Shown in pieces: positions 37,001 through 45,863 of a DNA stretch of 64,000 bases; the stretch's first letter is position 1, and each line of letters begins with the position of its first letter. A program made the translations under genes and the position numbers. Source of the DNA: Candidatus Nitrosocosmicus arcticus (GTDB lineage: Archaea; Thermoproteota; Nitrososphaeria; Nitrososphaerales; Nitrososphaeraceae). The stretch is from assembly GCF_007826885.1 (NCBI RefSeq), contig NZ_ML675578.1, positions 186,001 through 250,000 of the forward strand. Direction: 5' to 3'. Under the pieces are notes generated by a model that saw only the letters and a program-made list of their open reading frames with translations, was not told the origin of the DNA and made no database searches.

Positions 37001-37375
37001 TTATTTATCAGGATACTTTTCTTTTAAATTTATCATAAATTGACTGTATTCATCCTTGGACATTTCTAATTCCAATAGTTTCTCTAGTATCTTTTCCTTT
37101 CTTTCTTCGCCTATTCGGTCTTGCGGAGAAGCAACGGCAAATAAAATCATGAGGCCCCCTATCTGCCATGACAACTGTAAAAATTCAGATTGCCAATTCT
37201 CCATTGTTTGTCTAATAAATTCATTCCAAAAAAGGTTCATTGCAACAAGTTGACCATGTTCGCTCTGTTCTTCTATAAACTGATTATAAGCAGTGATTCC
37301 GTGAATAAGCCATGTAATGGCAAAAAATATAATAGTAACGTACAGATAACCACGTTTTTTGAATTCTCTTTTGTT
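37001..37375 (-). CDS. DUF6766-type membrane protein without a recognisable start codon
   Basis: The ATG at 37240 would give only the last 79 residues (FENWQSEFLQ-like region with MENWQSEFLQLSWQIGGL). The frame is open upstream and reads KREFKKRGYLYVTIIFFAIT and EEQSEHGQLVAMNLFWNEF, the N-terminal helix and HGQ motif expected of this family, back to a TGA near 37388. No ATG, GTG or TTG precedes the KREFKK segment. Either the start codon has been lost or an unusual one is used. Two membrane helices and a charged C-terminal tail are predicted. Function is unknown. Confidence 0.68.
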   Translation of the reverse strand, partial: NKREFKKRGYLYVTIIFFAITWLIHGITAYNQFIEEQSEHGQLVAMNLFWNEFIRQTMENWQSEFLQLSWQIGGLMILFAVASPQDRIGEERKEKILEKLLELEMSKDEYSQFMINLKEKYPDK

Positions 37376-37500
37376 AAATAAATATCAACTTTACAAAAAT
37401 ACCATTATATGAAAAATTATCCTTTATTTCTAAACATTAAACTAGAATAACATTTGAAGGAACAATTCTTACACTCCTTTCAAATATAAGACAATTCGTT

Positions 37501-37641
37501 TTAATATATATTCAATTTTTTACCTATTTCCATAATTTTATATTTATATGTCTCTTGGTAGATTTCCTTAGCAACTTCAGGTCTGTTGACCATCAAGATG
37601 TATAAAGAAGTGTCATTAGTAACGTTATTTCTTGTTCTAGT
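37501..37641 (-). pseudogene. C-terminal fragment of an unrecognised protein
   Basis: An open frame after TAG reads TRTRNNVTNDTSLYILMVNR and PEVAKEIYQETYKYKIMEIG, then ends at TAA. It looks like genuine protein with a helical end but has no start codon, so it is probably a leftover. It may belong to the same decayed sensor family as the neighbouring MEDS gene; that is a guess. Confidence 0.4.
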
Positions 37642-37725
37642 TGTTATCTATATTTAATTCTATCAGATAGAAAAAAATTTTAGATCTTTTCCCGTGTCGC
37701 TAAGGAATGATCGAGAGCATGTTAA

Positions 37726-37767
37726 AATTATACAATCCCCAAGATAACCTAATGGATTCGAATCCCA
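37726..37767 (+). repeat. Repeat C copy 2 (tRNA-T-arm-like)
   Basis: TACAATCCCCAAGATAACCT then AATGGATTCGAATCCCA, followed by AACTTTGTCTG. The tail is shared with the partial copy at 47882-47909 (TTCGAATCCCAAATTTCGTC). Confidence 0.6.
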
Positions 37768-37803
37768 AACTTTGTCTGTGTTGATTATTTGATATGTAAG
37801 GAA

Positions 37804-38670
37804 TCATGGTTTTGCGGTAGCATTCAATCCCACATTAAATGTACCACTATATCCTCCATCGGACTTGGATATATCAAGCGTCAAATGATTTCCAGTATTG
37901 TTTTTTATCAAACCATCGGTAGAAGGTCCCATAAAAATGAAATCTTGCTCATTTGTGTTCGGAACTGGCCCGTGGTTACTATATGGTGGTTGAGTATGAA
38001 CAAGTTCATTTATGGAATTATTAAGGTAGAGTTGAGAAGTCCACTCAAAGATTTTTTCTGGACCTTCAAAATCTCTCACTTTCAAGTGAATGTGTATTGC
38101 TCTATTTTCATACCATCCTGGATAGATTGTTTCAAACTTTGCAGTTCCATTTTCGTCTGTAGTCTGATATCCCCGAAGATACACCAATCCTTTTGTACCT
38201 TCCTCCCTAACCCCAGAATACAGACCTTGAGAATTTGCTTCCCACAGGTCTACTTTAGCACCAGTAAAGGGAACACAAGTTCCTTTTCCATCCCCATCAC
38301 TATCAAGAACTTTATATACGCTAAAATTTATGTTTAGAGGAATACCCTCCTGTATTGAACCATCAGATGGTTCAGAACGGAGGTCGGAACGGTTTGACAT
38401 ACCATCAACAAAATATGGTCCCTCAATCTGTTGTGGCGTACCTTCAATTTCAATTAAAGAAGGTGTTAATGTACAAGTTTTGTTTGTTGATGCAGCTTTT
38501 TGTTGCTCAGATAGTTCATCAAAGGGTGGTGGAGATGTAGACGGTAGTAGGTCTGGAAAAATTAAACTCTGAGCAAAGGATAGTTGATTGGTTATGATTT
38601 TTATATCAAGAGGTATGGCGACTAAGAAGGCAATAGTTAAAAATATCAAAACTTTTTTGTAGGTATTCAA
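37804..38670 (-). CDS. Secreted intradiol ring-cleavage dioxygenase-like protein
   Basis: 288 residues. A signal peptide (KVLIFLTIAFLVAIPLDI) is followed by the intradiol core: QIEGPYFVDGMSNRSDLR with the first iron tyrosine, a central beta sandwich (AKVDLWEANSQGLYSGV and GYQTTDENGTAKFETIYPG), and YPGWYENRAIHIHLKVRD with the second tyrosine and the two histidines. All four iron ligands appear to be present. Family enzymes open catechol-type rings between the hydroxyls. The secreted location and lack of a catabolic operon suggest extracellular aromatic or lignin-like substrates; that is inference. Confidence 0.85.
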   Translation of the reverse strand: MNTYKKVLIFLTIAFLVAIPLDIKIITNQLSFAQSLIFPDLLPSTSPPPFDELSEQQKAASTNKTCTLTPSLIEIEGTPQQIEGPYFVDGMSNRSDLRSEPSDGSIQEGIPLNINFSVYKVLDSDGDGKGTCVPFTGAKVDLWEANSQGLYSGVREEGTKGLVYLRGYQTTDENGTAKFETIYPGWYENRAIHIHLKVRDFEGPEKIFEWTSQLYLNNSINELVHTQPPYSNHGPVPNTNEQDFIFMGPSTDGLIKNNTGNHLTLDISKSDGGYSGTFNVGLNATAKP

Positions 38671-39309
38671 TTCAAAGTACGTATACCTTATTGTATTTAT
38701 ATTAGATATTCTTGCTGGATCAAATCCAAATCATCCACACATATATATGCGAAATTTTGATGAACTAAATATAGTTTTGATTTTCAAAATTCTTAAATGG
38801 TATATCCAGGATTATACAGGATATTTTCAATTCTTATGTGATCGCACATAAGGCCGTGATGCCGAAGTAAGTTTGATTTTCGTCCTATTTCTACCAACAA
38901 AAAACATAGGGTGAAGTATAAAATGAGTATAATTAGATTCCCTGTTTTTAGAACAAGTCTTCGAGTCCCACTCCCCGCGCTTATCTTGGGGATTTATACA
39001 ACAATATATTAAATTCAAGAGAGGAAAAGTTTCTTTTAGAGCAAAGATTTTGACACATCCTGAAAATGCTGAGTGCAACGAAGTACAAGAGAATAAGGAT
39101 ATAATAAATAAAAAGATAATCTCAACCAAAAAATCGTGTTTTAAACCATATTTTGGAACTATTCTCAGCGGCCTTGCTATGGAAAATGAGGAGAATGCGA
39201 ATACCATTTGAAAATAATCCGGTGATTCAAACGAAGAAGGAAATATTTCTAATACAATCAACGTCTAGTTCAAAAAAAAATAGTGATTAAGTACTACGAA
39301 TGAGTCCTC
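38671..39309. other. Intergenic stretch with family-B repeat
   Basis: Contains the repeat at 38935-38982. A plus-strand frame without a start (RGKVSFRAKILTHPEN to FGTILSGLAMENEENAN, about 39010-39210) reads protein-like and could be a remnant. The 144-codon minus-strand frame across the repeat is not supported. Confidence 0.35.
38935..38982 (+). repeat. tRNA-T-arm-like dispersed repeat, copy 4 (family B)
   Basis: GATTCCCTGTTTTTAGAACA, then AGTCTTCGAGTCCCACTCCC and CGCGCTT. It matches 23081-23127 along its full length with a handful of changes. Confidence 0.6.
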
Positions 39310-39468
39310 TTATTTCTCTTTCATTTCAGGAGTCAGGCCCTCATCTTTTATATTGTGATCTTTTTTGGCATGCTCCATTATATTCTTCAATACCTCTTCC
39401 TCAGTTTCACCTTTAACCACGTAGTCACAATCAAATCCTGCTTCTCTGCAGTTTATTGTTTTCGTCAA
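39310..39468 (-). CDS. DUF1059 small protein
   Basis: 52 residues from TTG: MTKTINCREAGFDCDYVVKG, then ETEEEVLKNIMEHAKKDHNI and KDEGLTPEMKEK. The CREAGFDCD start, VKGETEEEVL and the AKKDH motif are the pattern of the DUF1059 family of very small archaeal and bacterial proteins. The two cysteines and histidines could bind a metal. The function of the family is not known. It was missed by length-limited gene calling because of its size. It stands alone. Confidence 0.85.
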   Translation of the reverse strand: MTKTINCREAGFDCDYVVKGETEEEVLKNIMEHAKKDHNIKDEGLTPEMKEK

Positions 39469-40058
39469 ATAATATTTAAGATACTATCTTAAAACTACGA
39501 TAATAGAAACGGTTCTCTTCCCCTCGGGGAAAAAATTATTGCAATTCATGATCTTGCAATATAATAGTTGTTGTACTTGCTGAAACTTCAACTGTATGGT
39601 TAGCGTTACAAATCCGAGTCGACCCACATTACCAATTCAGGGGATTTTGTAAACTATGGGTTGTATTCGACATTGATTGTATCCCCACGGATATATGCAA
39701 CTATAGATAGAATATTTGGACAACCCATTAAACAAACAACTCTAGATTTATTATCCAATAACACTCATTCCATAATTTTTTCATTATGTATTCTTTCTCA
39801 TAAGATTTTTGATTTTCAAATTGAAAATTCCACTATCCAAAAAATCTCAGTTCACATCTAGAGTTATGATTGCAGATAATGTTAACATTTCCACTAGTAT
39901 TCCTTGATTTCGGAGGTTATATGAATATCAAATGCCAACAAATTGTCGTTCTACTTTTTTGAATAACCAAGATCTTATTAAAATAAATAAACACTAAGTA
40001 GATAACAATAGGCTAAATACAAGTCATTTTTATATACCCTTTCTATTACATTTAGTTG
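39469..40058. other. Intergenic stretch with repeat A copy 3 and a promoter
   Basis: Contains the repeat at 39673. A TATA box (TTTTATATAC at 40028-40037) precedes the gene at 40059. A minus-strand frame near 39545-39635 (NANHTVEVSASTTTI) has no start and may be a remnant. Confidence 0.4.
39664..39691 (+). repeat. Repeat A copy 3
   Basis: TATTCGACATTGATTGTATC then CCCACGG. It has drifted in the TTGAATC part but keeps TATCCCCACGG. Confidence 0.7.
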
Positions 40059-40637
40059 ATGAAAAAACAACCAGCGATTTTAGTTTTAATTATGATAGTG
40101 GTAACAACTGTCTGTGCACTTTCATTAGGAAATACAGGTTATTCACAACAACAAGGTGAAAGCAGCATTCTGGATGTGATAGATGTGAAAAATACTAATC
40201 TGACTCTAGGTAAACCTTTCTACACTGAAAAATTTGAATTTCCAATAAGCCAAAATTCCGGAGACTCCGAAAATAATAGTGCTTCTGCCAGATCTGTGTA
40301 CTCTTTTGAGGGTAACGGAATCTTAGACAATTTGCAAATAACTGCCTCTGGAAGAGGTAATGAAGTTTCAAGAGAGGATGGAACCGACTTTCTTACTGGT
40401 AGAGCACTTTTTACCTCGTCTCAAAACGGTACCGCAAGTTATTCATTTGAGGCCATAACAAATACTACTGATGAAGGCATGAGAATAAGTCTAGGGGCGG
40501 CGTTCTTTGATGCTAACGCAACAGGAAATCTAGAATCACTTAAGAGTATTGTAGGAGTTTATGAATCATACATAGACGAGGGTCAAGGAAAAGGGATCTT
40601 TGCAATGTGGCATATTAAAGACCTATTACCCAAATAG
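40059..40637 (+). CDS. Secreted protein of unknown function
   Basis: 192 residues from the ATG at 40059, which lies about 25 bases after a TATA box; a TTG just before it is in frame. The signal peptide is ILVLIMIVVTTVCALSLG. The mature part is predicted all-beta with Asn glycosylation sites (NNSASARS and NGTASYSF) and reads like a small lipocalin-like or allene-oxide-cyclase-like barrel (YSFEGNGILDNLQITASGRG). No catalytic residues are evident. Confidence 0.7.
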   Translation: MKKQPAILVLIMIVVTTVCALSLGNTGYSQQQGESSILDVIDVKNTNLTLGKPFYTEKFEFPISQNSGDSENNSASARSVYSFEGNGILDNLQITASGRGNEVSREDGTDFLTGRALFTSSQNGTASYSFEAITNTTDEGMRISLGAAFFDANATGNLESLKSIVGVYESYIDEGQGKGIFAMWHIKDLLPK

Positions 40638-40904
40638 TAGATTTAAACATTTACTTGAAATATTATATCCTTTTATTTTAAATACGTTACTAATTATTTT
40701 AATTTTTGATAGATCTATTTCTGATTCATTGAAATCATACAATGTTAAATGATATGAATTGATACTTGTTCTTGATTCTGCATCTAAAATATGTGCTCAA
40801 TTTGATGTTTGTAATAGTGCATTGGGTTTCTGTTATCACTTAAAATGGAAACTTAAAATACCGATCAGCACTAATCACTCAGGTCAAGTGATGATATTCA
40901 GATA

Positions 40905-41288
40905 TCATCTTTTGGTAACTATAATTATTGCAGTAATTATAACATATGATATCTGAAATATTTCTATTGCAACGGCCAATTCAGTTATCCCAGGTGGTGT
41001 CGACTGCGGATTCTTAACCGATTCAATAATTACGTAACCAGTTAAACCCACTAATACAGCCGTACCTGCAAATCCGATAATATTCCAAATCCTTCCCCAT
41101 CTTTTTACCATCGGTAAAACCCAAAAGAGCTGTAACAGACCAGAAATCAAAAAAAACGTAGTGTATTGGATACCAGCAATAATCGAGCTTGGAACTAACA
41201 TAAGGTGTAAAATTCCAGCTATACCGGTACATGCTGCAGCCCCCAGATATAGGAGTGTTCTATTAGTATTTGCCATTTCTGATCCCAA
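40905..41288 (-). CDS. Four-helix membrane protein
   Basis: 127 residues, or 123 from the second ATG (MANTNRTLLYLGAAACTG). Four transmembrane helices: LYLGAAACTGIAGILHLML, YTTFFLISGLLQLFWVLPM, IIGFAGTAVLVGLTGYVII and IFQISYVIITAIIIV. The H-L-M-L-V-P motif after the first helix and GLLQLFWVLPMVKRWGR recur in thaumarchaeal DoxX- or DUF-type proteins. Function is unknown. Confidence 0.72.
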   Translation of the reverse strand: MGSEMANTNRTLLYLGAAACTGIAGILHLMLVPSSIIAGIQYTTFFLISGLLQLFWVLPMVKRWGRIWNIIGFAGTAVLVGLTGYVIIESVKNPQSTPPGITELAVAIEIFQISYVIITAIIIVTKR

Positions 41289-41402
41289 TCCACCTAACTA
41301 TGATTTGGATGTTCCTACTAAAGTTATGATATCATCTCTTTGATGCAATAACTACACTTACCGGATAAACTGAATCTATCGATCTACAACAAGACTAGTT
41401 AT

Positions 41403-43772
41403 CTAACTTCCACCTATAGCTGCAGCGGGTTGTGACGCTAACGGCGGTTGTGTTGTTGTTGCTGTTTTAGCACCCTGTTTGAGAGCAGCATCCATATTTA
41501 CTTTGTTGTCTACACTAAGTTGAACATTCTCTCCGCCCAGATTCATTAGAAGTAATGCATTGACATTGCCACCACCGAGATTCACAGGATTTCCACTCAC
41601 AAGATCTAAACCTGTAGATTGTCCGGTCAGGTCTATAAAATATTGTGCTTGACCTGGAGCAGTAGAAGCTATTCTCTGTATTGGGACTATAGCGGATTGT
41701 GTTGTTTGCCCATCTTGTATTTTAGCTCCTACAAGTTGAATTCCTTTTTCGTCTGGTAAATTGAGTAAGACTTTCCCACTAGTAAGAATACATTGATCAA
41801 ATGCTGCAAGTATTCGTGCTTTCCCATTTTCCATTGGGGATGGACCCAAGACAATAGTTGCGGACTGTGGGGGACAATCTGCAGTGGGTGTTACTGCTCC
41901 GTCAAGTGTTCGTACTGTCAATCCTCCATCATTTCTCACAGTGACTTGATCATTGTTAATATTTGTTTTAGTAACGATAACGGTCTTTGTAGTTGTAGCC
42001 GGTGTTGTAGTTGTAGCCGGTGTTGTAGTTGTAGCCGGTGTTGTAGTTGTAGACTGGGTAGTACCCGGACCGACACATATACCTACATTTATGCTTGACT
42101 CAGCAGTTCCAGTTGGACATTTTCCGTCAGGTCCTTTAGTAAAAATTTGTGGTTCTCCTGTAGATGTGGTGCCACCTGTTTGCCCTGTTGGTGTTGTAGT
42201 GGTACCAGGTGTTGTAGTTGTTTTCGCTGATGGATTATCAGAAATGCACTTAGAACCACTTGGAGTAGCGGTTCTAGGAAAAACACTTACGATATGAGAT
42301 CCTGCTGGACATGTTCCATCTGAATTTATAGGTACTTCTACTTCTTTTGGCGCTGGTGTTTGGCTAGGTTGGTTATCTGATACACATTTAGAACCGCTAG
42401 TAGCCCCTGACCCTGTCTTTCCACCAAACCCTACGATATGAGATCCTGCTGGACATGTTCCATCTGAATTTTTAGGTACTTCTACTTCTTTTGATGTTGT
42501 TGTAGTTGTAGGTTCTTTACAAATTGGAAGATTTTGTATTTCGGGAGTAGATGAGCAAATAGCTTTGTTCTTACTATCAGAACTTACAGGGGGGGTAGTA
42601 GTTGGCGCTGGTGCGTTATTTGAAATGCACTTAGAACCGCTAGTAGCCCCTGACCCTGTCTTTCCACCAAACCCTACCTCGGATGATCCTGCTGGGCATG
42701 TTCCATCTAGGTTTTTGGGCACTTCCACTTCTTTTGGTGTTGTTGACGTTGTTGATCCCCCTGGTAATGTAGTTGTAGACTGGGTAGTACCCGGACCGAC
42801 ACATACACCTACGCTTGTTTCAGCAGTTCCAGTTGGACATTTTCCGTCAGGTCCTTTAGGAAAAGTTTGTGGTTCTCCTGCAGATGTGGTGCCATCTGTT
42901 TGCCCTGTTGATGTCGTTGGTGTAGTTGGTGTTGTTTGCCCTGCTGACGTAGTAGGTCCTGTTTTACCTGGTGTTGCAGTTGTACCTGGTGTTGTCGGTG
43001 GTTCACAAGCAGGAGCGGTGGGATTAGATTTGCAAAAAGGACTATTAGCTGAGAAAGATTTTCCATCATTCCCTGTTGTCCCAGATGGTGCTCCTGTTGT
43101 TGTCCCAGACGGTGCTCCTGTTGTTGTCCCAGACGGTGCTCCTGTTGTTGTCCCAGTAGTTGTTGATGATTTACAAAATGGAGCATCGGGAGAAGTCGTA
43201 CAAATATCATTCTTGACCGACCCGGAATCTGCAGGGATGGAACCAGATGGTGCTCCTGTTGTTGTACCACTAGTTGTCGATGATTTACAAGCAGGATCAT
43301 TAGGATTTGTTTTGCAAGGATCAGTATAGAAATAATCTCCCCACAGAACATTTGGTATTTCTGATGGTGGTGTAGGTGCTGTACTTGTACCATTCCCCGT
43401 ACTACATTCTTCCGTTGTAGCTGCCTGACTACCGTCTGGACAATTTACAAGTTCTGTTGGTGCTGTTGGTGCTGTTGGTGCTGTACTGCATTCTTCCGTT
43501 GTAGCTGCCTGACTACCGTCTGGACAATTTACAAGTTCGGGCTCAGTTTCTTCTTCTGGTACTTCAGGTTCTGACTCTACTTCTGGCTGTTCATTTTCTG
43601 ATGAGCTATCATCCCCTTCCGAACTACCTCCATCCGAACTACCTCCATCCGAACTACCTCCATCCGATGAACTAGCAAAGATATTAGATGACATTATCAT
43701 GGCTGGGTTAGCAGATAGCATCATGGCTAGTGTCAAAACTATGGTGAAACTAGCTGCAACTTTTGGATTCAT
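41403..43772 (-). CDS. Large Ser/Thr/Pro-rich repetitive surface protein
   Basis: 789 residues. A signal peptide (VAASFTIVLTLAMMLSANPA) is followed by three SDGGS repeats and a Glu-rich stretch. Then come many Thr/Pro/Gly linkers with small cysteine-paired modules of the type GPDGKCPTGTAETS...VCVGPGT and DGTCPAGSHIVGFGGKTGSG...KC, repeated at least five times. A C-terminal globular domain of about 180 residues ends LASQPAAAIGGS. At DNA level, blocks such as GATGGTGCTCCTGTTGTTGT are tandemly repeated (43084-43155). It is probably an exported, heavily O-glycosylated cell-surface or matrix protein. No membrane anchor is seen at the C-terminus. Confidence 0.8.
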   Translation of the reverse strand: MNPKVAASFTIVLTLAMMLSANPAMIMSSNIFASSSDGGSSDGGSSDGGSSEGDDSSSENEQPEVESEPEVPEEETEPELVNCPDGSQAATTEECSTAPTAPTAPTELVNCPDGSQAATTEECSTGNGTSTAPTPPSEIPNVLWGDYFYTDPCKTNPNDPACKSSTTSGTTTGAPSGSIPADSGSVKNDICTTSPDAPFCKSSTTTGTTTGAPSGTTTGAPSGTTTGAPSGTTGNDGKSFSANSPFCKSNPTAPACEPPTTPGTTATPGKTGPTTSAGQTTPTTPTTSTGQTDGTTSAGEPQTFPKGPDGKCPTGTAETSVGVCVGPGTTQSTTTLPGGSTTSTTPKEVEVPKNLDGTCPAGSSEVGFGGKTGSGATSGSKCISNNAPAPTTTPPVSSDSKNKAICSSTPEIQNLPICKEPTTTTTSKEVEVPKNSDGTCPAGSHIVGFGGKTGSGATSGSKCVSDNQPSQTPAPKEVEVPINSDGTCPAGSHIVSVFPRTATPSGSKCISDNPSAKTTTTPGTTTTPTGQTGGTTSTGEPQIFTKGPDGKCPTGTAESSINVGICVGPGTTQSTTTTPATTTTPATTTTPATTTKTVIVTKTNINNDQVTVRNDGGLTVRTLDGAVTPTADCPPQSATIVLGPSPMENGKARILAAFDQCILTSGKVLLNLPDEKGIQLVGAKIQDGQTTQSAIVPIQRIASTAPGQAQYFIDLTGQSTGLDLVSGNPVNLGGGNVNALLLMNLGGENVQLSVDNKVNMDAALKQGAKTATTTQPPLASQPAAAIGGS

Positions 43773-44597
43773 CTCTATTACTCCTACTCACTGTTGCAGT
43801 CATATTTTAAAATCGACTTAAAGTCACATACTAATTTCACATAATCAAATGAGATGAGTGCATTGTTACTCATATCCTTATTATCTCTTGTTTTTCTAAC
43901 GCCCACGCTTCTATCCATAATTGAGCACGACTTGTACGCATTTTTGCTGTCAAGACACATTATCATGATTGTATACTGGAATCAATATGGTGGCTTCTAT
44001 ATAATCATTTTATCACCTGTATTATCGATATTCTGAAAAAATGCAAAATCTGTACTTCTGTAATACATTTCAGATCGTTGATTATTTTATTGTTATACAT
44101 ATGGCAACTTAATTTAATAGAATAGGAAAGGTTTAGCGTATAATAAAATAACCTGATTCACATACTCTTTTGTTAGTCTAATTATATCCAAGTTTGAGGA
44201 ACGTAAATGCAGTTCATGATAGTAACCAAAGAATATCGTAACCTTTTATATAGTATCGATATATCGATTTGTTAATATATTTTCTAGCTCAGATTCTATT
44301 CAACCTTTAACCGAATCCCCACGGATGAGAACTGTTATCAAGTGATGGTACCATCGTAGTATCGGCATATGGTGATGAATCAAAAATTCAAAAGATATGC
44401 AATTTTCATTATAATATGAGGAAAATGTGGTTGCTATTGCATAACTAAATGCTCCTTTAGAAGAAGGAAATGGTAAAGCCTGTTCGAATGCATTAAGAGA
44501 TATGATGGATTTTGGAACCCGATATCAATGAAATATTTGAACTATAAAGTAAATGTTCTCTCCGCAGAGCTGATTTTATTTGTTCAGACTGAATACT
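43773..44597. other. Divergent intergenic stretch with repeat A copy 4
   Basis: No gene. It carries promoters for the surface protein and the DUF4256 gene and the repeat at 44304. Confidence 0.4.
44292..44327 (+). repeat. Repeat A copy 4
   Basis: GATTCTATTCAACC, then TTTAACCGAATCCCCACGGA and TG. It has the full left flank. The TTGAATCG part is changed to TTTAACCG. Confidence 0.7.
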
Positions 44598-45170
44598 ATG
44601 ACTATGCGTAAACTCACAAAGGAGTTGTCACCAGAACAACATGAAGAACTAATCAGAGTATTGAAAACCCGTTTTGAGAAAAGCAGGAACCGCCATAAAG
44701 GTCTGGAATGGGATAAAGTACACGCAAAGCTGATAGCTAATACTGAAATACTGTATTCTGTAAATGAAATGGAAAGAACTGGCGGTGAACCAGATGTCGT
44801 TAGTCATGACAAAAAGACGGGCGAATTCATTTTTTATGATTGTTCGGCAGAAAGTCCTAAGGGTCGTAGAAATGTTTGTTACGACCGTGAAGGACAGGAG
44901 GCAAGGAAATCTTTCAAACCACAAGATAACGCTATCGATATGGCAGCTGCCATGGGCATTGAGATTTTAACTGAAGAACAATATCGAGAGCTGCAGAAAC
45001 TTGGAAATTTCGATACTAAGACATCCAGCTGGGTGAAAACACCTTCTGATATTAGAAAACTTGGCGGCGCCCTATTTGCTGATCGCCGATACGATAATGT
45101 TTTTGTGTATCATAACAGTGCGCCTTCCTACTATGGCGTTAGAGGATTTCGTGGTTCGTTAAGGGTATAA
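44598..45170 (+). CDS. DUF4256 family protein
   Basis: 190 residues from the ATG at 44598 (MTMRKLTKELSPEQHEELI). TTG at 44580 would add six residues. Conserved features of DUF4256 are all present: MERTGGEPDVV, FYDCSAESPKGRRNVCYDR, MAAAMGIEILTEEQYRELQ, KTSSWVKTPSDIRKLGGALF and the end YNVFVYHNSAPSYY-type with RGFRGSLRV. It is cytoplasmic and present in bacteria and archaea; its function is unknown. It stands alone between two repeat A copies. Confidence 0.88.
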   Translation: MTMRKLTKELSPEQHEELIRVLKTRFEKSRNRHKGLEWDKVHAKLIANTEILYSVNEMERTGGEPDVVSHDKKTGEFIFYDCSAESPKGRRNVCYDREGQEARKSFKPQDNAIDMAAAMGIEILTEEQYRELQKLGNFDTKTSSWVKTPSDIRKLGGALFADRRYDNVFVYHNSAPSYYGVRGFRGSLRV

Positions 45171-45341
45171 ATTTGGGCAATAATATATGGTAAAATGATC
45201 ATGTTTAACAATTTTAATAGATACTATGTGACTCATTTGGACAAGCAAGAAAATATCTGTTACTAAACCCAAAGGGGAAAGCTAATCACATTTGATTCAC
45301 ATCTAAAGCTACATTAAATTGCATTAGAACCCTACTATAGC

Positions 45342-45364
45342 GAGGAACTTAATCCCCACGGATG
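45342..45364 (+). repeat. Repeat A copy 5 (degenerate)
   Basis: GAGGAACTTAATCCCCACGG then ATG. Only the right half (ATCCCCACGGATG) is well kept. Confidence 0.6.
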
Positions 45365-45451
45365 GTGTTCTACATCTATGATACATATTATTTTGGCTCA
45401 TCTTTAGTATACTGCAATTATTAAGTTCTAGTATGATTAATACCTTTTTCT

Positions 45452-45730
45452 ATGCCGCGAATCTTATTTCAACCAGACTCGATAGATGGTTATGAATTTA
45501 ATCCCATCCCTATAGACATACATTTACGAATACTCAAAATCCCTGCTGAAGAGAATCTTGATGATTATGGGATAAATACTAATGAATTTGTGATTGTAGG
45601 AACTGAAAGACTAGAGGTTCTAATAGAATACAATCAGCATTTGCTATGGAATTTGAGCATTAAGGGAAACTTAAAGAACCAGATATTCGACCTATGGAGT
45701 ATAAACCTAACAGCCTTGATCAAGGATTAG
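45452..45730 (+). CDS. Unknown 92-residue protein
   Basis: Starts MPRILFQPDSIDGYEFNPIP. It is predicted beta-rich with aromatic residues and a C-terminal helix (FDLWSINLTALIKD). There is no signal peptide and no recognised family. Coding appearance is good (no low complexity), but the ribosome-binding site is weak. It lies 80 bases after repeat A copy 5. Confidence 0.5.
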   Translation: MPRILFQPDSIDGYEFNPIPIDIHLRILKIPAEENLDDYGINTNEFVIVGTERLEVLIEYNQHLLWNLSIKGNLKNQIFDLWSINLTALIKD

Positions 45731-45863
45731 AAGGCATACTAAGGATACAGAAATGATCAACGGCTAGCACAATATCTGAAAATTTTCAACTGATATAGAC
45801 TCAACATAAGTAGATTGAAAACACTGAAAGTTTTTCTATTGAACTGATCTATTTAAATGAAAC

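Noticed and set aside
38827-39261. 144-codon minus-strand frame
   Set aside because: It runs through the family-B repeat, has no family and no start context; the composition is that of chance AT-rich sequence.
39661-39861. 66-codon frame over repeat A copy 3
   Set aside because: It begins within the repeat and has no protein-like pattern.
43084-43155. Regular short repeats that might suggest a CRISPR array
   Set aside because: The units are in-frame coding repeats of the surface protein with no unique spacers.
41793-43329. Long plus-strand frames with Val/Gly/Pro-rich repeats opposite the surface protein
   Set aside because: They are antisense shadows of the repetitive Thr/Pro-rich gene; the minus frame has the signal peptide and cysteine modules.
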